From positions 2,170,001 to 2,234,000 of the forward strand of contig JAEUWY010000005.1 in NCBI GenBank assembly GCA_022059125.1: a stretch of DNA of 64,000 nt, read 5' to 3'. Shown here piece by piece: positions 12,005 through 23,939 of this stretch. The notes below the pieces were generated by a model. The model did no database searches, had not been told where the DNA came from, and worked only from the letters and a program-made list of their open reading frames with translations. The translations under genes were made by a program, and so were the position numbers. Source of the DNA: Corynespora cassiicola. Its lineage: Eukaryota; Ascomycota; Dothideomycetes; Pleosporales; Corynesporascaceae. Position 1 is the first letter of the stretch. Every line of letters begins with the position of its first letter.

Positions 12005-12698
12005 ATCTTTGGTGCTATCTTAGTTTTGCAATACATAAAGAATTATCATTGACGTTCATGTCTTTATACACTATTTCCTGGACTCTTTTGTTGTTTTTGT
12101 CTCAAATTCTTCTATGGTCTGCCCGGCTGTCTCAAAAAAAAGCTGTTTTCTTATCGGAACATGAACTATGGTACTTGATTCCCCGCTCTTGGGGCTGCCT
12201 GCACAGGGTCCTTGACGATTTCCGAAGTCTCGAAGAATCCAACTTGGCGCCCAAAAAGCGTTTTACAAGCTCCATCATAATGATCCTTCACTTCATGATA
12301 GCAATATACAAGCCCTTTAATCCGTATTTGTTCCCTAATGCATGGTGACACGAATTACCAATCCACTTCACCTCTCGGTCATGTACTTCCGAACCCATAT
12401 TAAAGTTGCCACGTTTAAGACACCATTCTCCATAGATGATCCTTTGGTGACCAATCGGACAGACTACTCACTCCAAGTGAAGCTCGACTCCGCGTCCACC
12501 CGCGCAGGTCCGAGTTCACGGACGCATCCATACCCCGCAAAATTTGACCCCACACTCCAGCCGTAGCAGCTATCCTAAAACAGAAGATCTGGGGTAATAA
12601 TATAAGGCCTCTCTCATTGGACTCCTACCTAAAGACAGTGATACAACTCCTGATCAATTTTATTCTGAACCCATACGCCGCCTCTTTCTACTATCGCA
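12005..12698. other. intergenic, permease promoter
   Basis: This 694-bp spacer lies between the lyase and the first permease. No gene-like frame was seen, and no CGGTCCG copy was found. Confidence 0.45.
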
Positions 12699-14425
12699 AT
12701 GGCACTCAAGGAGAACACGAATAACACCGTTCATATCGAGGACTCTGTAGATCTGAAGCCTGATATTGAAGAAAGTGGAGAGCTTGCGCAACAAAGAGAT
12801 GCTGCATTTCAAAGTCTAGAGAAACGAATTGTGCGGAAGGTTAGTCGAGGATTCGATGACTCCTTATACCCATTTGCTGATACATTCTCTCAGTATGATA
12901 TTTGGGTTCTGCCTCTTGTCTGGGTTTTGTTTATTCTTTCCTACCTTGACCGTGGGAACGTGGGCAACGCCAAAACCGCAGGTGCTCAGACCGACCTCGG
13001 TTTGAGCAGCAAGCAGGTTCGTTCCACTGCTTCCGGCCACAGGCACCGCTAACACAGTACAAGTGGTCTTGGGTACTATTGTCCTTTTACATCACATATA
13101 CTGTACTCGAGTGGTTAGTTTTGTGTTGGAAAGTTTTCCCTGCTCATATATACGTGGCTGGCCTATGCATTGGGTAAGATGTTTAGCATGCTATGTAGCA
13201 ATGGCCACTGACCGGAATACAGTTGGGGTCTCGCGGCGACTCTTACAGGGATTGTCCAAAATCTTGCAGGCTTGATTGCTTGTCGAGTTGTCCTCGCAAT
13301 TTTCGAAGCTGGTTTTGGAGCCGGTGTTCCTTACTATCTTTCGCTGGCCTATAAACGTCGTGAACTCGGATTCCGACTATCCATCTTGCTGGGGTCTAGC
13401 CCGGTCGCAAACTGTGTCGCAGGAGCGATGGCCTACGGAATTACTCAGATCAATTCGAACCTCGCCCCATGGAGGCTTATCTTCATTATCGGTCAGTTGC
13501 TGTTTGGGCATTTTTCCTGATCCAGCTAACCTTCCAAAGAGGGTGCACCTACGATCGCGATGGCTCCTATCGTATTCTTCCTCCTCATGGACCACCCAAG
13601 CACAGCAAAGTTCTTTAATGAGGAGGAACGCACATTTGCTGTCGAACGAATGGAGACACGCGATACTACAAAGAAGTCTAAGTTGTCCAAGGAGCAACTT
13701 CTTGCAGGTCTTACTGACTACAAGAACTATTGTCATGCCTGTCTTCACTTCTGCTGCAACTACTCTTTCGCCGGCCTATCAAATTTTCTGCCTACAATCG
13801 TACACAACATGGGCTATAATTCAATCGACGCTCAAGGACTCACGGCTCCTCCTTACCTCGGAGCGTTTATCACAAGTATTCTAGTCGCATGGCTGTCAGA
13901 TAAGTACGGATCTAGAGGATGGCTCCTATCCTTTAGCGCCTCAGTGAGTACCGTTGGATACGCCTTACTTTCTACGCAGACCTCGAATGGTGTCCGCTAC
14001 CTTGGGGTTTGGTTGGCTTCCTGTGGAGTGTTCCCCGCTCTCGCTATCAATATGACCTGGATGCTGAACAACAACGCCGGGGACACTAAGAAAGGGGTGG
14101 GCATGTCGATACTCGCTATAGTTGGGCAGTCTTCGTCATTTGTTGCTTCGGTAGTGTTCCCTAATGAGGACGCGTAAGTCACATTCGCATCAGCTGCCTG
14201 TTGATTCATAAACTAATCTTGGGTTGTAGGCCCTATTTCGTGAGAGGATGTGCTATAGGTTGCGGTCTTACTGGTATAATGGTACCCATCGGCATCATTT
14301 TGCATTTTGTTTACAAGGCTGAAAACAGCCGACGAGAGAAGGAGGCTCTAGAAGGCCATTCACATGGTCCAATTGACGTCAGCGCTTTAGGAGACAAACA
14401 CAAAGATTTCAGACTTATGACATAG
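12699..14425 (+). CDS. MFS permease, DAL5/anion:cation symporter family
   Basis: Five exons (12699-13016, 13058-13173, 13223-13491, 13540-14173, 14230-14425) give 510 residues. About 12 hydrophobic segments follow a 70-residue acidic cytosolic N-terminus. Family marks are LSYLDRGNVGNAKTAG after the first segment, FEAGFGAGVPYYLS in the fourth or fifth, the loop SDKYGSRG, and NNNAGDTKKGVGMS in the second half. These fit the allantoate-permease (DAL5) branch of the major facilitator superfamily, whose members import organic anions such as allantoate, nicotinate, pantothenate or tartrate. The lyase gene is 694 bp upstream on the same strand. A second member of the same family lies convergent 539 bp downstream. 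Substrate prediction as a carboxylate rests on family and context only. Confidence 0.87.
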
Positions 14426-14964
14426 TCGAGACTTGACGGAATATTCGTCAAAGGCGTTGAGGTGGAGTTCCACGGTTCATAACCCCAACACAAGACTTAT
14501 CACATAGTGGAACATTCAGGTTGCAATATATTCTATAGGATCTAGCTAGCTGTATGTATCTTGTCTTGTATATCAAGTAATATCTATATAGAGAACTCAG
14601 CCTCCGACCGAGCTTTTCATTGCACACCATTACCAACACAAATGCCGTCGCCTGTTTATACTACGTGGTCAACAATGTCATTATTAACCAAAACGATGGA
14701 TTTCTTATTCCATTCGACACAGAAACTTGTCTTCCTATAATCAATCTGAGTTGATATGATATTTCTGCGCTTAGTGCCTTCAAAATTGCTAGTTGCTGTA
14801 GAAAGCCTCCATTATCTTTCAATTTTACCTCCCATGCATACAATAGCGAGTATTGAGCGAACCAGTATTTTCATTACACTCATAGTGCTATGTACTTAAA
14901 GCATCGGAAGTCATCGATACGTGACCAGTAGATGATCAATAGTCTACATAAAGACTCTAGTCAT
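14426..14964. other. convergent intergenic between permeases
   Basis: This 539-bp AT-rich gap holds the two 3' ends of the convergent permease genes. Nothing else was recognised. Confidence 0.45.
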
Positions 14965-16795
14965 TCACTTCCTTTCCTCGACGCGTTCGATGACATCCCC
15001 ACCGGCTCCTTTGTTAAATCCAAGAGAATCTTCCTCGTCTTTTGCGAATTGATTTACGGCCTGCTCTTCCCGCTGCTTTTCGCTCTTCTTGTAAAAGTAC
15101 TGGCCAATCACAAAGAAGAGCCACGTGAAAAAGACAAAGGCAATATTGACGGAATAGCCCTTTTTCCAGCGAGGTGCTTGAGAAGTTGTTAGCTGGCCAC
15201 TTTTAAATAAATCAGGGAGACAGATAAACATACCTTCAATGACCGGAAATACTACAATGGGGTAGAAAGAGAACACAGCCCAGCCCGCTGTCAACATAGC
15301 ACCTACGGTGACCGCACGAGCTTCGGCATCATCGCGCAGGGCCATGTTGATGAAAGGCATAAGAATGGGCGTTACAGCCGCCGATACTCCGAGAAGATAG
15401 TAACAGGCAACTAAGAACTGTTAGAATGTTTGTGTAGATATCGGTTGGAAGGGCTACCCACAATGCAAGCCTTTTGGTAGCACCCAGACTAACAAGCAAA
15501 CGTTTGCAAACATATATATCGCCTGCACAATAGAGAAGATTGACCATAGCGGGTACACCATGCAGAGAGAGGTCGCCAACAGGGCTGTGACAACAGAAAC
15601 ACCCTGCGCGCCCGTAGGGATGGTGTTGATTTGGGGAACTGTATATGCGTTGTACTTGGCGGCAAGGTCCTTGAGCCACAGAGCCATCTGACCGTGTGGG
15701 TACGAAGAGGAAAGGAAGCTAAAAGGCTGTCAGTCGCTTCTCATATGTCTCAGATTTGGGCAAGGACGTACAAGGTGTAAGCAATAACACCGATATAAAA
15801 CTCCCACCTGCGGAGAGTTCTTTTGATGATGCTCCAATCCAGCTTCTTAGAAGGCTCGATGCCGACATCTCGCACTCGTTTGCGAGCCATCTCATGCTCC
15901 TTCTCGGTCAGCCACCACGGTTTCTTGCTGCTAGGCAACCCTGGAAAGATGAAGAAACCGGCCAGTGAGATCGGCAGAGAGATAATTCCGTCGATGATAA
16001 AGAGCCACCTCCAGCCAGCCATTCCACGAACTCCGTTGAGGTTCGTATACGCAGCCGCCTGTAGATATCCTCCGAACATGACTGCGATATTGTTGCTAAC
16101 AAACCAGACGCCGGTTCTCTTAAAAACCTCTTCGGGTCTGTACCAGCTGCCAAGGACATACGTGGTTCCGCTGGCAACGGGGGTCTCGAGTAACCCGAGA
16201 AGAAATCGTGTTCCGTATATATCGCGCTCGTTGCGCATCTGCGATTGGCAGAATGTGACGATAGACCAAAGCACTTCCATAAGCGGAAGATAGTACTTTG
16301 CGATCTTCGGGCGAGAAAGTAGGAGCAGGGAGGGGATCTGGAAGACGAGATAACCGAGATTATAGAAAGTTCCGAAAAGCGAGTATTGGTTTCCATTGAG
16401 ATTGAGCTCCTCTTTCATGCCCGATACGTAGGCGTTGTTGATGTTGGAGGAGTCGAGCCATTTCAGAAAGACTATTGGACAATCAGTCGACGCCATGTAG
16501 AGCCCCCAATGTAACCATGGGGTTATTGCGTTCCGATTTAAAATCAATGAAAGGGATGCATACACATAAAAGAGCAGAATGTTAGGAGGCAAGCATCCAT
16601 CTTGCGCAACAATTTTCTCTCTTCTGCCGGATAATGACTTGGATACCACTCCCAGAGATACATCCATGCTTTCCAGGGCGAGCGTTTCGGCGCATCAGCA
16701 GGTGCAATGATATTTGCACCGACTGCCATCTCGCCGTTGCCCTGACGCCCCTCAGCGCCCGCGGTCTCATCGCGAGGGCTCGTTGCCGATGCCAT
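14965..16795 (-). CDS. MFS permease, DAL5/anion:cation symporter family (second)
   Basis: Exons (minus) 16795-16564, 16471-15772, 15718-15462, 15410-15234 and 15176-14965 give 525 residues. After a charged 60-residue N-terminus come about 12 membrane segments. [18 protein letters not shown] after the first is the hallmark of DAL5-type permeases. Further marks are [29 protein letters not shown] and the loop before the C-terminal six segments. The start at 16795 was preferred over an in-frame ATG at 16942 because the protein then begins as relatives do. It faces the first permease tail to tail. The two differ clearly in sequence, so this is not a recent tandem duplication. Probable substrate is an organic anion; the exact one is unknown. 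Confidence 0.87.
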
Positions 16796-17689
16796 GGTTT
16801 CGGCACGCGTTGAGGGTTGACTCTGTTGTTGCCGTATCCTCACGTAGGAGAGGTTGGACCCGCAGGCTTCGAAACCTAAGATGAAGAAGCGCCCTAGATA
16901 GCGATAGTGAATCAAGGCTGCGACTTCTACAACCCGTCCCACAATATGTAGGACTGAAGCCTGTATCGTGGTAGGGGCTTGGCTTCTCTTAGCGAGGTTT
17001 TAGTTGTGGGGCGGACATCGGCGTATTTCCTTTTGTGACTGCCGAGGATGCGGGGGCGTGAGTCCGGGGGAATTTCATACGAACTTGGCTGCGGAGAGAT
17101 TCCCTCTTGGTGGAAGGAGTAACTTGTCCCGGTGCCCGTTTTTTCGATCTGGTCAAACGATTATGCTGAGATCTTGGTTCACATGAGGCATAGAGGATCA
17201 ATGGAAGAAAACCCGGGTTTGGCTTTAGCCGATGATCATGTGGGACAGCTTGCACGGAGATGACGCTGCCAACATTAAGCGGTGAAATACTCCGTATTTA
17301 CGAATGATATCTGCACGGATATTGTTTTCTCGATTAATCCTGAGCCTGTATGACTTCATCATCTTGTAAGAATTCCCGGCAAGAACGAAAGAAGTGTGCG
17401 CGCAAAAGCGTCATCGATGAGAACGAGATTTCGGATAACCAATTCTTGTAGTAGAATCGGACTATGACATATCTAGATCTTCTTTGCGATACTCTGCGTA
17501 TTAAATTCATAGTTGAATCGAACTGATATAGCGCCCCGGAGCATGATAGCTTTCAAGAGGTTTTGCTACACCAATCCATGTGGATCAAATGCGTCTTAGG
17601 ATTTATAGTCGAAGGAATTTGATCAAGCAATAAACTGGGCTTTTTTCTGTACTTTTACGCTACATTAATGAATTTTGATATATATCGGC
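16796..17689. other. intergenic, second permease promoter
   Basis: This 894-bp gap lies between the permease start and the GH5 stop. No supported gene was seen. It is GC-rich near the permease and AT-rich near the GH5 3' end. Confidence 0.45.
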
Positions 17690-19042
17690 CTATTTTAGTG
17701 CCTCAATCATCTTGGTCAAGCTATTCTCAACCGTAATAGGACTGCGCACGTCCGTCCAGTTGTAGTTCAACAAGCCCCAAAATTCTTCCAGCCCTTGAAT
17801 AGTCCTCGGTGTTCGCCCAGGCCTAGTCTGAAGATAGAAACTACCTGCCAACTCCCAATGCTGCCAGCTCACCTGGTACTCTTCCACCATCTCGATTAAA
17901 CATTGAGCATACGTTGTTTGGTTCCAGTACGTTCCGTTCTGAATGAACCCCCACTCCGAAATGACCATGGGAAATGTATAAACAGTTTCCGGGTCATCGG
18001 GGTTGACAGATTGGAATCCCTTCTTATACCACTTCTCTTTGAACACGGGGCACGGGTCTTGCGTCGCTTCGAAATCGTATTTATGGATTTCGAGGACAAT
18101 CTTATCTTTGAATGCAAATTCGTCTGGAACAAACTTGGCTGTCTTTCCAGCCGAAGATGTCCCGGAGGTTCCATTGAGTGTCTTTCCGAGAGGAATCGGA
18201 TCAATGTACGAGTCGTACGATAGACCGGAGAAGAAGATAAGAGCGTCGGGGTCTGCTTCGTGGACTGCATCTGCTGCAGCGGTCATGTGCACGTACCACG
18301 TGTACCAGTCAACCGGTTCGGCATTGGTAGCAGCTCTGAGCTCATTACGAAGACCAATGGAGGAGAAGGTGGGCCAGTTAGTCCGCGCCTGCATAGCGTC
18401 AATATCAATCCTACTCAAGTTGCTGATTAAAAAACTTACGTGATCTGCCATCCAAGCCAGGCCTCGCTTCCAATTATCTACGTTGAAGTACTCTTCACCA
18501 AACCAGCCATTACCATCGTTATCTCCACAGCACCAGAATGCCTTGGACACGTGATTGTCTAGATGGATGATAACATTCTGAGCAGATAGCTCTTTACCAA
18601 CCGCATCCCAAATCTCAATGCGTGTCGTATCCTTTGTAAACTCAGGGTTGTGCTCCAAGATTTGATCCAGCACAATGGTCCCATTGACTTCTCCAAGGGC
18701 ATTGATAACACTCTTCTCCAAGGTCTGGTTGGTGCTGTTGCTGTAGATGTCGTCGATCATCTCGATCGCGAAGCAAAGTCGCACCGAGTTGAGGCCGAAT
18801 TCGGAAAACCAGGATACGATATCCTTGATCGAGGCATGCTGCAGACCCTCAGGGATCATGATCTCCTGGTGACCCGGCCAGTTCGTGGAAACAAAATGGA
18901 ACACATCGCCATTATTGTCGATAATATCGCGACCTTTGGTTGATAGCGGTAAAATTGAGGTCTCCTGCCTGACCTTTGGCGGAGGGGCGGCAACCGCCAA
19001 CGATGCCAGTAAAAGACTTGAAGAAAATCGCTTGAACAACAT
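17690..19042 (-). CDS. secreted glycoside hydrolase family 5-like enzyme
   Basis: The frame is open throughout, but an in-phase 51-bp intron at 18389-18439 (gtaagt donor, cag acceptor) very probably splits it. Splicing leaves 433 residues. A signal peptide covers about residues 1-19. The catalytic barrel shows the GH5 pattern: GLNSVRLCFAI, VIIHLDNHVS, the acid/base glutamate 217 in GLRNELR, and the nucleophile glutamate 346 in VISEWGF. Several NxT/NxS sites fit secretion. GH5 enzymes cleave beta-linked glucans, mannans or related glycans outside the cell; the subfamily cannot be told here. It is divergent from the GH88 gene across a 731-bp promoter, which suggests joint use on a plant or microbial polysaccharide. 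Confidence 0.85.
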   Translation of the reverse strand: MLFKRFSSSLLLASLAVAAPPPKVRQETSILPLSTKGRDIIDNNGDVFHFVSTNWPGHQEIMIPEGLQHASIKDIVSWFSEFGLNSVRLCFAIEMIDDIYSNSTNQTLEKSVINALGEVNGTIVLDQILEHNPEFTKDTTRIEIWDAVGKELSAQNVIIHLDNHVSKAFWCCGDNDGNGWFGEEYFNVDNWKRGLAWMADHVSFLISNLSRIDIDAMQARTNWPTFSSIGLRNELRAATNAEPVDWYTWYVHMTAAADAVHEADPDALIFFSGLSYDSYIDPIPLGKTLNGTSGTSSAGKTAKFVPDEFAFKDKIVLEIHKYDFEATQDPCPVFKEKWYKKGFQSVNPDDPETVYTFPMVISEWGFIQNGTYWNQTTYAQCLIEMVEEYQVSWQHWELAGSFYLQTRPGRTPRTIQGLEEFWGLLNYNWTDVRSPITVENSLTKMIEALK

Positions 19043-19773
19043 CGCAAATATCCAACTTGCGAAAGAACGTGTTCCTAGTTCGCTTCAACCAAATACCACG
19101 CGCCCGGTCATATCTTATACAGAGTGTTCTATTTCCAAGTCTCCCTGACGATCTCTAAATTAAACTCCACAAAAGACTATCCATTGTGGTACTGGCATGC
19201 GGGGTAATGGCGGAAATATCCTGATTGTCGTCATTTCAATTGACCGAGTCTCTGAAAATTGCAAATCCCCAAGGCACCAAGCTCCGCCCTGGCCTATCGG
19301 ACTTTTGGTTCCGAGCAGCGGAAGCTCTGCTCGAACCGTCTCTCTCCGACACCTAAGAACTCACATGGTTTCTCTAAATAAAAACGGTTAGCTGTCGATC
19401 TACGTTTGTGCATAGAATATTGGCATGATTCTCGACGTGTTGTGCCACGGGCTGCGGAAGACCTTTGCAAAGGGTAAACGGCCGGGTAGCGGGCTGCGGG
19501 GAAATGGCGATCCCGCTTGCCCCAATTGCAACACCACTCGTGGTCGATTGACCCGATGTGCCATATTCCGCCCCGCAGAAAGCTCTCATGTTAGCATTTC
19601 CTCGCTACAGTCAAGTACCGTGGAGCTCGTTTCCACCTTGGCTGCGCCGTTTCCACCTCCCCGAGCCTGAACTCACATTTTCTCAGCACCTCTTGGGCAA
19701 ACGTGCGCTGGCAAGCATTGGCACAGATTTGAGTCCCGATTGCACTGCTCATAGATCTAATATCGATATCAGC
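19043..19773. promoter_or_regulatory. shared GH5/GH88 promoter with repeated GCGGGG-type element
   Basis: This is a divergent 731-bp promoter. A 16-base element, TGCGGGGWAATGGCGR, occurs at 19198-19213 and 19495-19510 with two differences. Each copy contains GCGGGG, which fits the CreA consensus SYGGRG for carbon catabolite repression. Binding is inference. Confidence 0.35.
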
Positions 19774-21329
19774 ATGGGAGGCTCTACCATAGAAGTCAAG
19801 AAGGCCGCTAAGGCTGCAAGGTACGACACGGAGTTCAGTAGTCGACGTCAGGCCAACTGCTTACATTCGGACTTTGCAGTGTCAAAGGGGTAGACTTAAC
19901 CCCGGTTTTCTCCGAAAATGTTGCTGCCAAAGTTTTCCAGGTAGCAGAACGCGGTCTGAAAGTACACGTACGTACAGGCATGCCCGCCGATATGACGCCA
20001 TCTGATTAGACGCAGGCCCCGCTACCTACCTATCCGCACACTGTTCCCCAAGATGGCCCTGATGCTGGCCGATATGAGGAGCGCGAGGCTGACTTTTGGA
20101 CTTGCGGGTTCTTCCCAGGGTGCATCTACTCAATTTTAGAGCGCGCGATCAAATTTCCTCGGGCGCTCGACATTCCTGAATACATCAGACCCCAGTTTGC
20201 CCAGCACTTGTTGAAGCAAGGCCGACATTGGTCTGTCGCTATTAATCAAATGTCTGGAAGGACAGATACGCACGACATGGGCTTCATTGTGCAACCTGCC
20301 CTTCAGAAGGATTGGGAGCTGACAGGCAACCCCGAAAGTCTGCAGTCAGTTGTGAAGGCTGCGTATGCTCTAGCCTCGCGGTGGAACGACAAGGTGAAGG
20401 CAATCAGAAGCTGGGACGTTGCGATAAACGACCGTTATCAGATTACAGACATGTCGACAGACTTTCTCGTCATCATAGACAGCATGTGCAGTAAGTATAG
20501 TCACGCCTCATGCCATCTTGTCACTGCTCACAAAATATCAGACCTTGATCTTCTATATTGGGTCGGTCACAATCAAAATGATCAGAATTTGATTGATATT
20601 GCCACCCAGCATGCCGACACTATCATGGCGGCCATCCTGCGTGCGGACTATTCCAGTTACCACCTTGTCAACTTCGACCCTCATACGGGCGCATTGAAAG
20701 CACAAATGACTAATCAAGGCGAATTCGATGAGTCTACCTGGAGCCGTGGCCAGGCCTGGGCCGTCATGGGATTCGCGCAAACGTACAGCTGGACTAAGGA
20801 TACCAAGTATCTCGCCACGGCCATTAAATGCGCCCAGTATTTCCTCAAGCGACTCGAAGAAGCCAAAGGAAAACACCATCATCCCTTGGTCCCAGTATGG
20901 GATTTTGATGCACCTCAAGAAAATCCTCAGGAGCCAATTCGAGATGTTTCGGCAGGTGTGGTTACTGCCAATGGACTGCTGATGATCCATCAGTCTCTCC
21001 AAGCTCTTCCATTTTCCGTGGCGTCACAGGTCCTAGATCCATCGATAGATCTTTTTGATACTTCGCTACAGATCATGAAGGAAACGATTGATATGTCCTA
21101 TGACCGTGATCTAGCTTCGTTCGAAGCTCCGCCGGCCAAGATAGCGAATGGGGTGGGATCGGGAGACGTGATCAAGTTAAAGCAGAGTGGATTCGATGCC
21201 ATTTTGCGAAATTCAACCACAAACAAAAATCCAGACGCTCACCAGAAATACTGGGACCATGGGCTTGTGTACGCGGATTACTACTTCTTGGAGTTTGGCA
21301 ATAAGGTTTTGAGAGCGGGCTTGGTATAG
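19774..21329 (+). CDS. GH88 unsaturated glucuronyl hydrolase-like
   Basis: Exons 19774-19820, 19880-19967, 20016-20490 and 20542-21329 give 465 residues. The (alpha/alpha)6 barrel family is shown by FWTCGFFPGCIYSILER, HDMGFIVQPAL, the SWDVAINDRYQITDMSTDF segment with its conserved aspartates, NLDLLYW, and STWSRGQAWAVMGFA. GH88 enzymes remove the unsaturated uronic acid left at chain ends by polysaccharide lyases. No signal peptide is seen, which suggests intracellular action on imported disaccharides. The stop lies only 76 bp from the convergent DUF2264 gene, and GH5 is divergent upstream. The context supports breakdown of a uronic-acid polysaccharide. The start was chosen as the first ATG giving an in-frame spliced protein; it could be somewhat different. 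Confidence 0.87.
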
Positions 21330-21405
21330 TGCGCTCCCTAGCGAATTTCGCAAGTTTATTCCATTACAAGGATTGGATATAGATACCATTCGTTCATTTC
21401 GACAT

Positions 21406-23527
21406 TTAAATAACAATTTCGATGGCTTCTCTCTCAGCCAGATTCTGACACCATCCCTTGACGCGAATTCTGGGAGGATCTTGCCAATGCTTCTTGACAA
21501 TATGTCCAGGAACACCAAATATACCCATTGCGAATATACCACTGATCAGAACTATACTTTCACCACTCTTGATCTCTTGATCATCAAACTGAATGGTCGG
21601 AATCAAGGATCGCTGCCAAATGATGCTTGTATTTGCATCAGGCTTGAGAGCTTGTCCTTGGTGTTTCTCGAATTGATGTGAGGCATCCAGACTGACAATT
21701 CCGCTTGCCCCAGCTTTAGAACAAACAAGTGCTGACAGTTCTGTTTGAAGTGCACACTCGAGAATAGAGCTGTTGTCAGAGCCCCCAAATCGTAATTCAG
21801 AGTCGTCGGTAGTCAATGTCAGAGCTTCGCCAAATCTTGAGCCACGGCCGTATATGGCAAAACCGCCCTCAACAGCGGATAAGAGCTTAGAGCTGGATTC
21901 ATCATTCGTGATCTTGTGCACACGCACATGCCAATCGGGCCAACGTTGTGAAGGAGCTACGAGGGTCGTGGAAACTTGAATGTCTGCGTCTTTCCAAGGC
22001 TTCCACACACTTGAAAGTGTAGGTAGGATTTCATCGTCCCCCTCGCTGGATCCAGTCAATGAGACACTCCCGATTCCATACGAAAGCACTTTCCACGGCA
22101 CTCGCCAAGTATCTCCGCCATCTTTGCTCAGCGCGAGAGTACTGTCAGGCGCCATTTGAGCCATGAGGGGACCCGTGGGAACACTGAACCCGAAATGCGA
22201 TGAGTATGCGTATTTGCCATATTTTGCCTCTGTCGCCTTGAGTGGCCAGGGGCAAAACTGGCCAGTCGATAAGAGGAAATGATGATGTTCAGTCTTGCAG
22301 ATGATGTGCATTGGCGGTTCGACAACGGTGGTCTGGTGTGGTCCATTGGTCGGCAGAGGCCTTTCTTTCGTCGTCCAGAAAGGGTCAGTATGTGGCAAGC
22401 CTATCGCGACAAATGACTTCATGGCCCAGTATGGCGATTGAGGGGAGTTGTAGTCTTCGCTCATATACATATTGGGGTATGCGAAACCAATCGTCAGTGT
22501 ACCATCGACATTGAAGATATCGCTTCTGGAGCTCCACCAGCGAAAATGCCTAAGCAGCAGCCCTTTGCTTGTTCCTAAATCCTCAACTGGCGCTGTTAAT
22601 CCGACGCCTGCGAATGCTGCAGCGGACCAAAAGCCAGCAAAGGCAAAACGATAGGTTAAACTTCGACCGAATGGGATGGCGGCACCTGGGCTGCATCAGC
22701 ATAAGTCTGCACCTTCGATTCTTATAAACCGTACCGTTTTCGTCAAAATAACGCCAAAATGATTTCGCGAAATCCCTAGCTCTTGCTCGAAACCTCTCGC
22801 ACCTCTTGGGGTCCAAGTCGCTGGCGAGTTTCGCATAGAGCAATTGACTGAACTGGATTGCGAAACTCCCGGAGTAATAGTCCGCCTGGCGTCCGTTTTC
22901 ATTCCAGATTCCATCTGCTGCCCAGCCTTCACTCAAGTAAAACTGTTCCATTTGATCCAAATCATCATCCATTGCCCCTCTCAGCTCGTCGTGTGGCACA
23001 CCGCAGACGCTCACCAGCGCGAGATTCGTCATCACGCGGAACCATAGCCAGTTCGTTGTGGGGAAGTCTTTTCCATTGAGCGTGTTGAGCCAAGTCTTGA
23101 TGTTCGCCTGTGCTTGGACGGTCTGATTGTGGAACATGGAGTCTGGGGCGACGAGAAGAGCATACGAAATGATCTCCATTTCTACCATGCGCTGATCACG
23201 TAGCACGACAGGGCCCCAGTATTCTGGATGACTGGGGTCGGTCCCATTGGCGAGTCCTCGAACATAGGGCTCTGCCAGTTCTTGATATTCCTCGGAGGTC
23301 AAAGACCCGCCATGAATCAGTGAAGCTACAGCCCACAGCGGACGAGCATAGCCCTCTAGCTGAGCGGCAACGTCGTCGAAATGAGTGCCTGTGGCCAAAG
23401 GGAGCCTTATACGTGCGCCTCCTGGAGACTGGTATGGCTTCAAAGCTCTTAGGAGAGCGATGCATGCTGCTTTGAAGTCCGCATGGCTCGAAAAGGAATT
23501 GTCCGAGAAGCCTGGCAACGAGGGCAT
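21406..23527 (-). CDS. DUF2264 family protein
   Basis: Two exons (minus 23527-22735 and 22685-21406) encode 690 residues. The N-terminal half matches the DUF2264 helical barrel: [70 protein letters not shown], and after the splice [18 protein letters not shown]. The C-terminal half is a beta-rich domain. Some members of this family have been linked with beta-glucuronidase activity (a glycoside hydrolase family, GH154, as I recall), which would suit the GH88 neighbour. The open frame extends upstream to 23794, but that part has no family character, so MPSLPGF was taken as start. It is divergent from a Zn2Cys6 gene 412 bp away. No signal peptide was seen. Confidence 0.83.
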
Positions 23528-23939
23528 GTTGAGGCAGAAGGTACGGGCAGAGTAGGGCTCCCCACTGCAGGGCTCGGGATAACCTCCGTCAGATAACCAA
23601 GACTCAAGGGATGATAAGCATTTACACCCCGCGCACCGGCGTAAAGGGAAACGGTGGCAGGGCTGTGGAGCATGACTCGGCCCGTTCCGGCAGTCGGAAG
23701 CAATGCACCACGTGATGCGCGTCGCACCACAACAAGCAACACAGCCGCCCCGCTGTGAGCGGCCGGGCCATGGTCGTAATTCTTCCGCGAGCAAGCTGGG
23801 AGCGCCTCCATCAATGAAGCAAATCTTGGAAGGCGACGATGGGGTGATCAGCCGATCCAGGGGTTAGGCCATGCGGGGTTGTTGTGGGGACGAGGCCCGG
23901 GCAGCGGACTATCTATTCATACGCTCTCCGCCGCCTGCC
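23528..23939. other. bidirectional promoter of DUF2264 and regulator
   Basis: This 412-bp GC-rich gap lies between divergent start codons. It is open in the DUF2264 frame up to 23794, but without recognisable protein character. Confidence 0.4.

Noticed and set aside
4098..16795. Polyketide or peptide secondary-metabolite cluster
   Set aside because: No PKS, NRPS, terpene cyclase or P450 is present; the enzymes fit organic acid metabolism.
16796..16942. Longer N-terminus for the second permease (ATG at 16942)
   Set aside because: The extra 49 residues have no likeness to permease starts and would put a hydrophobic, Arg-rich piece before the normal cytosolic tail.
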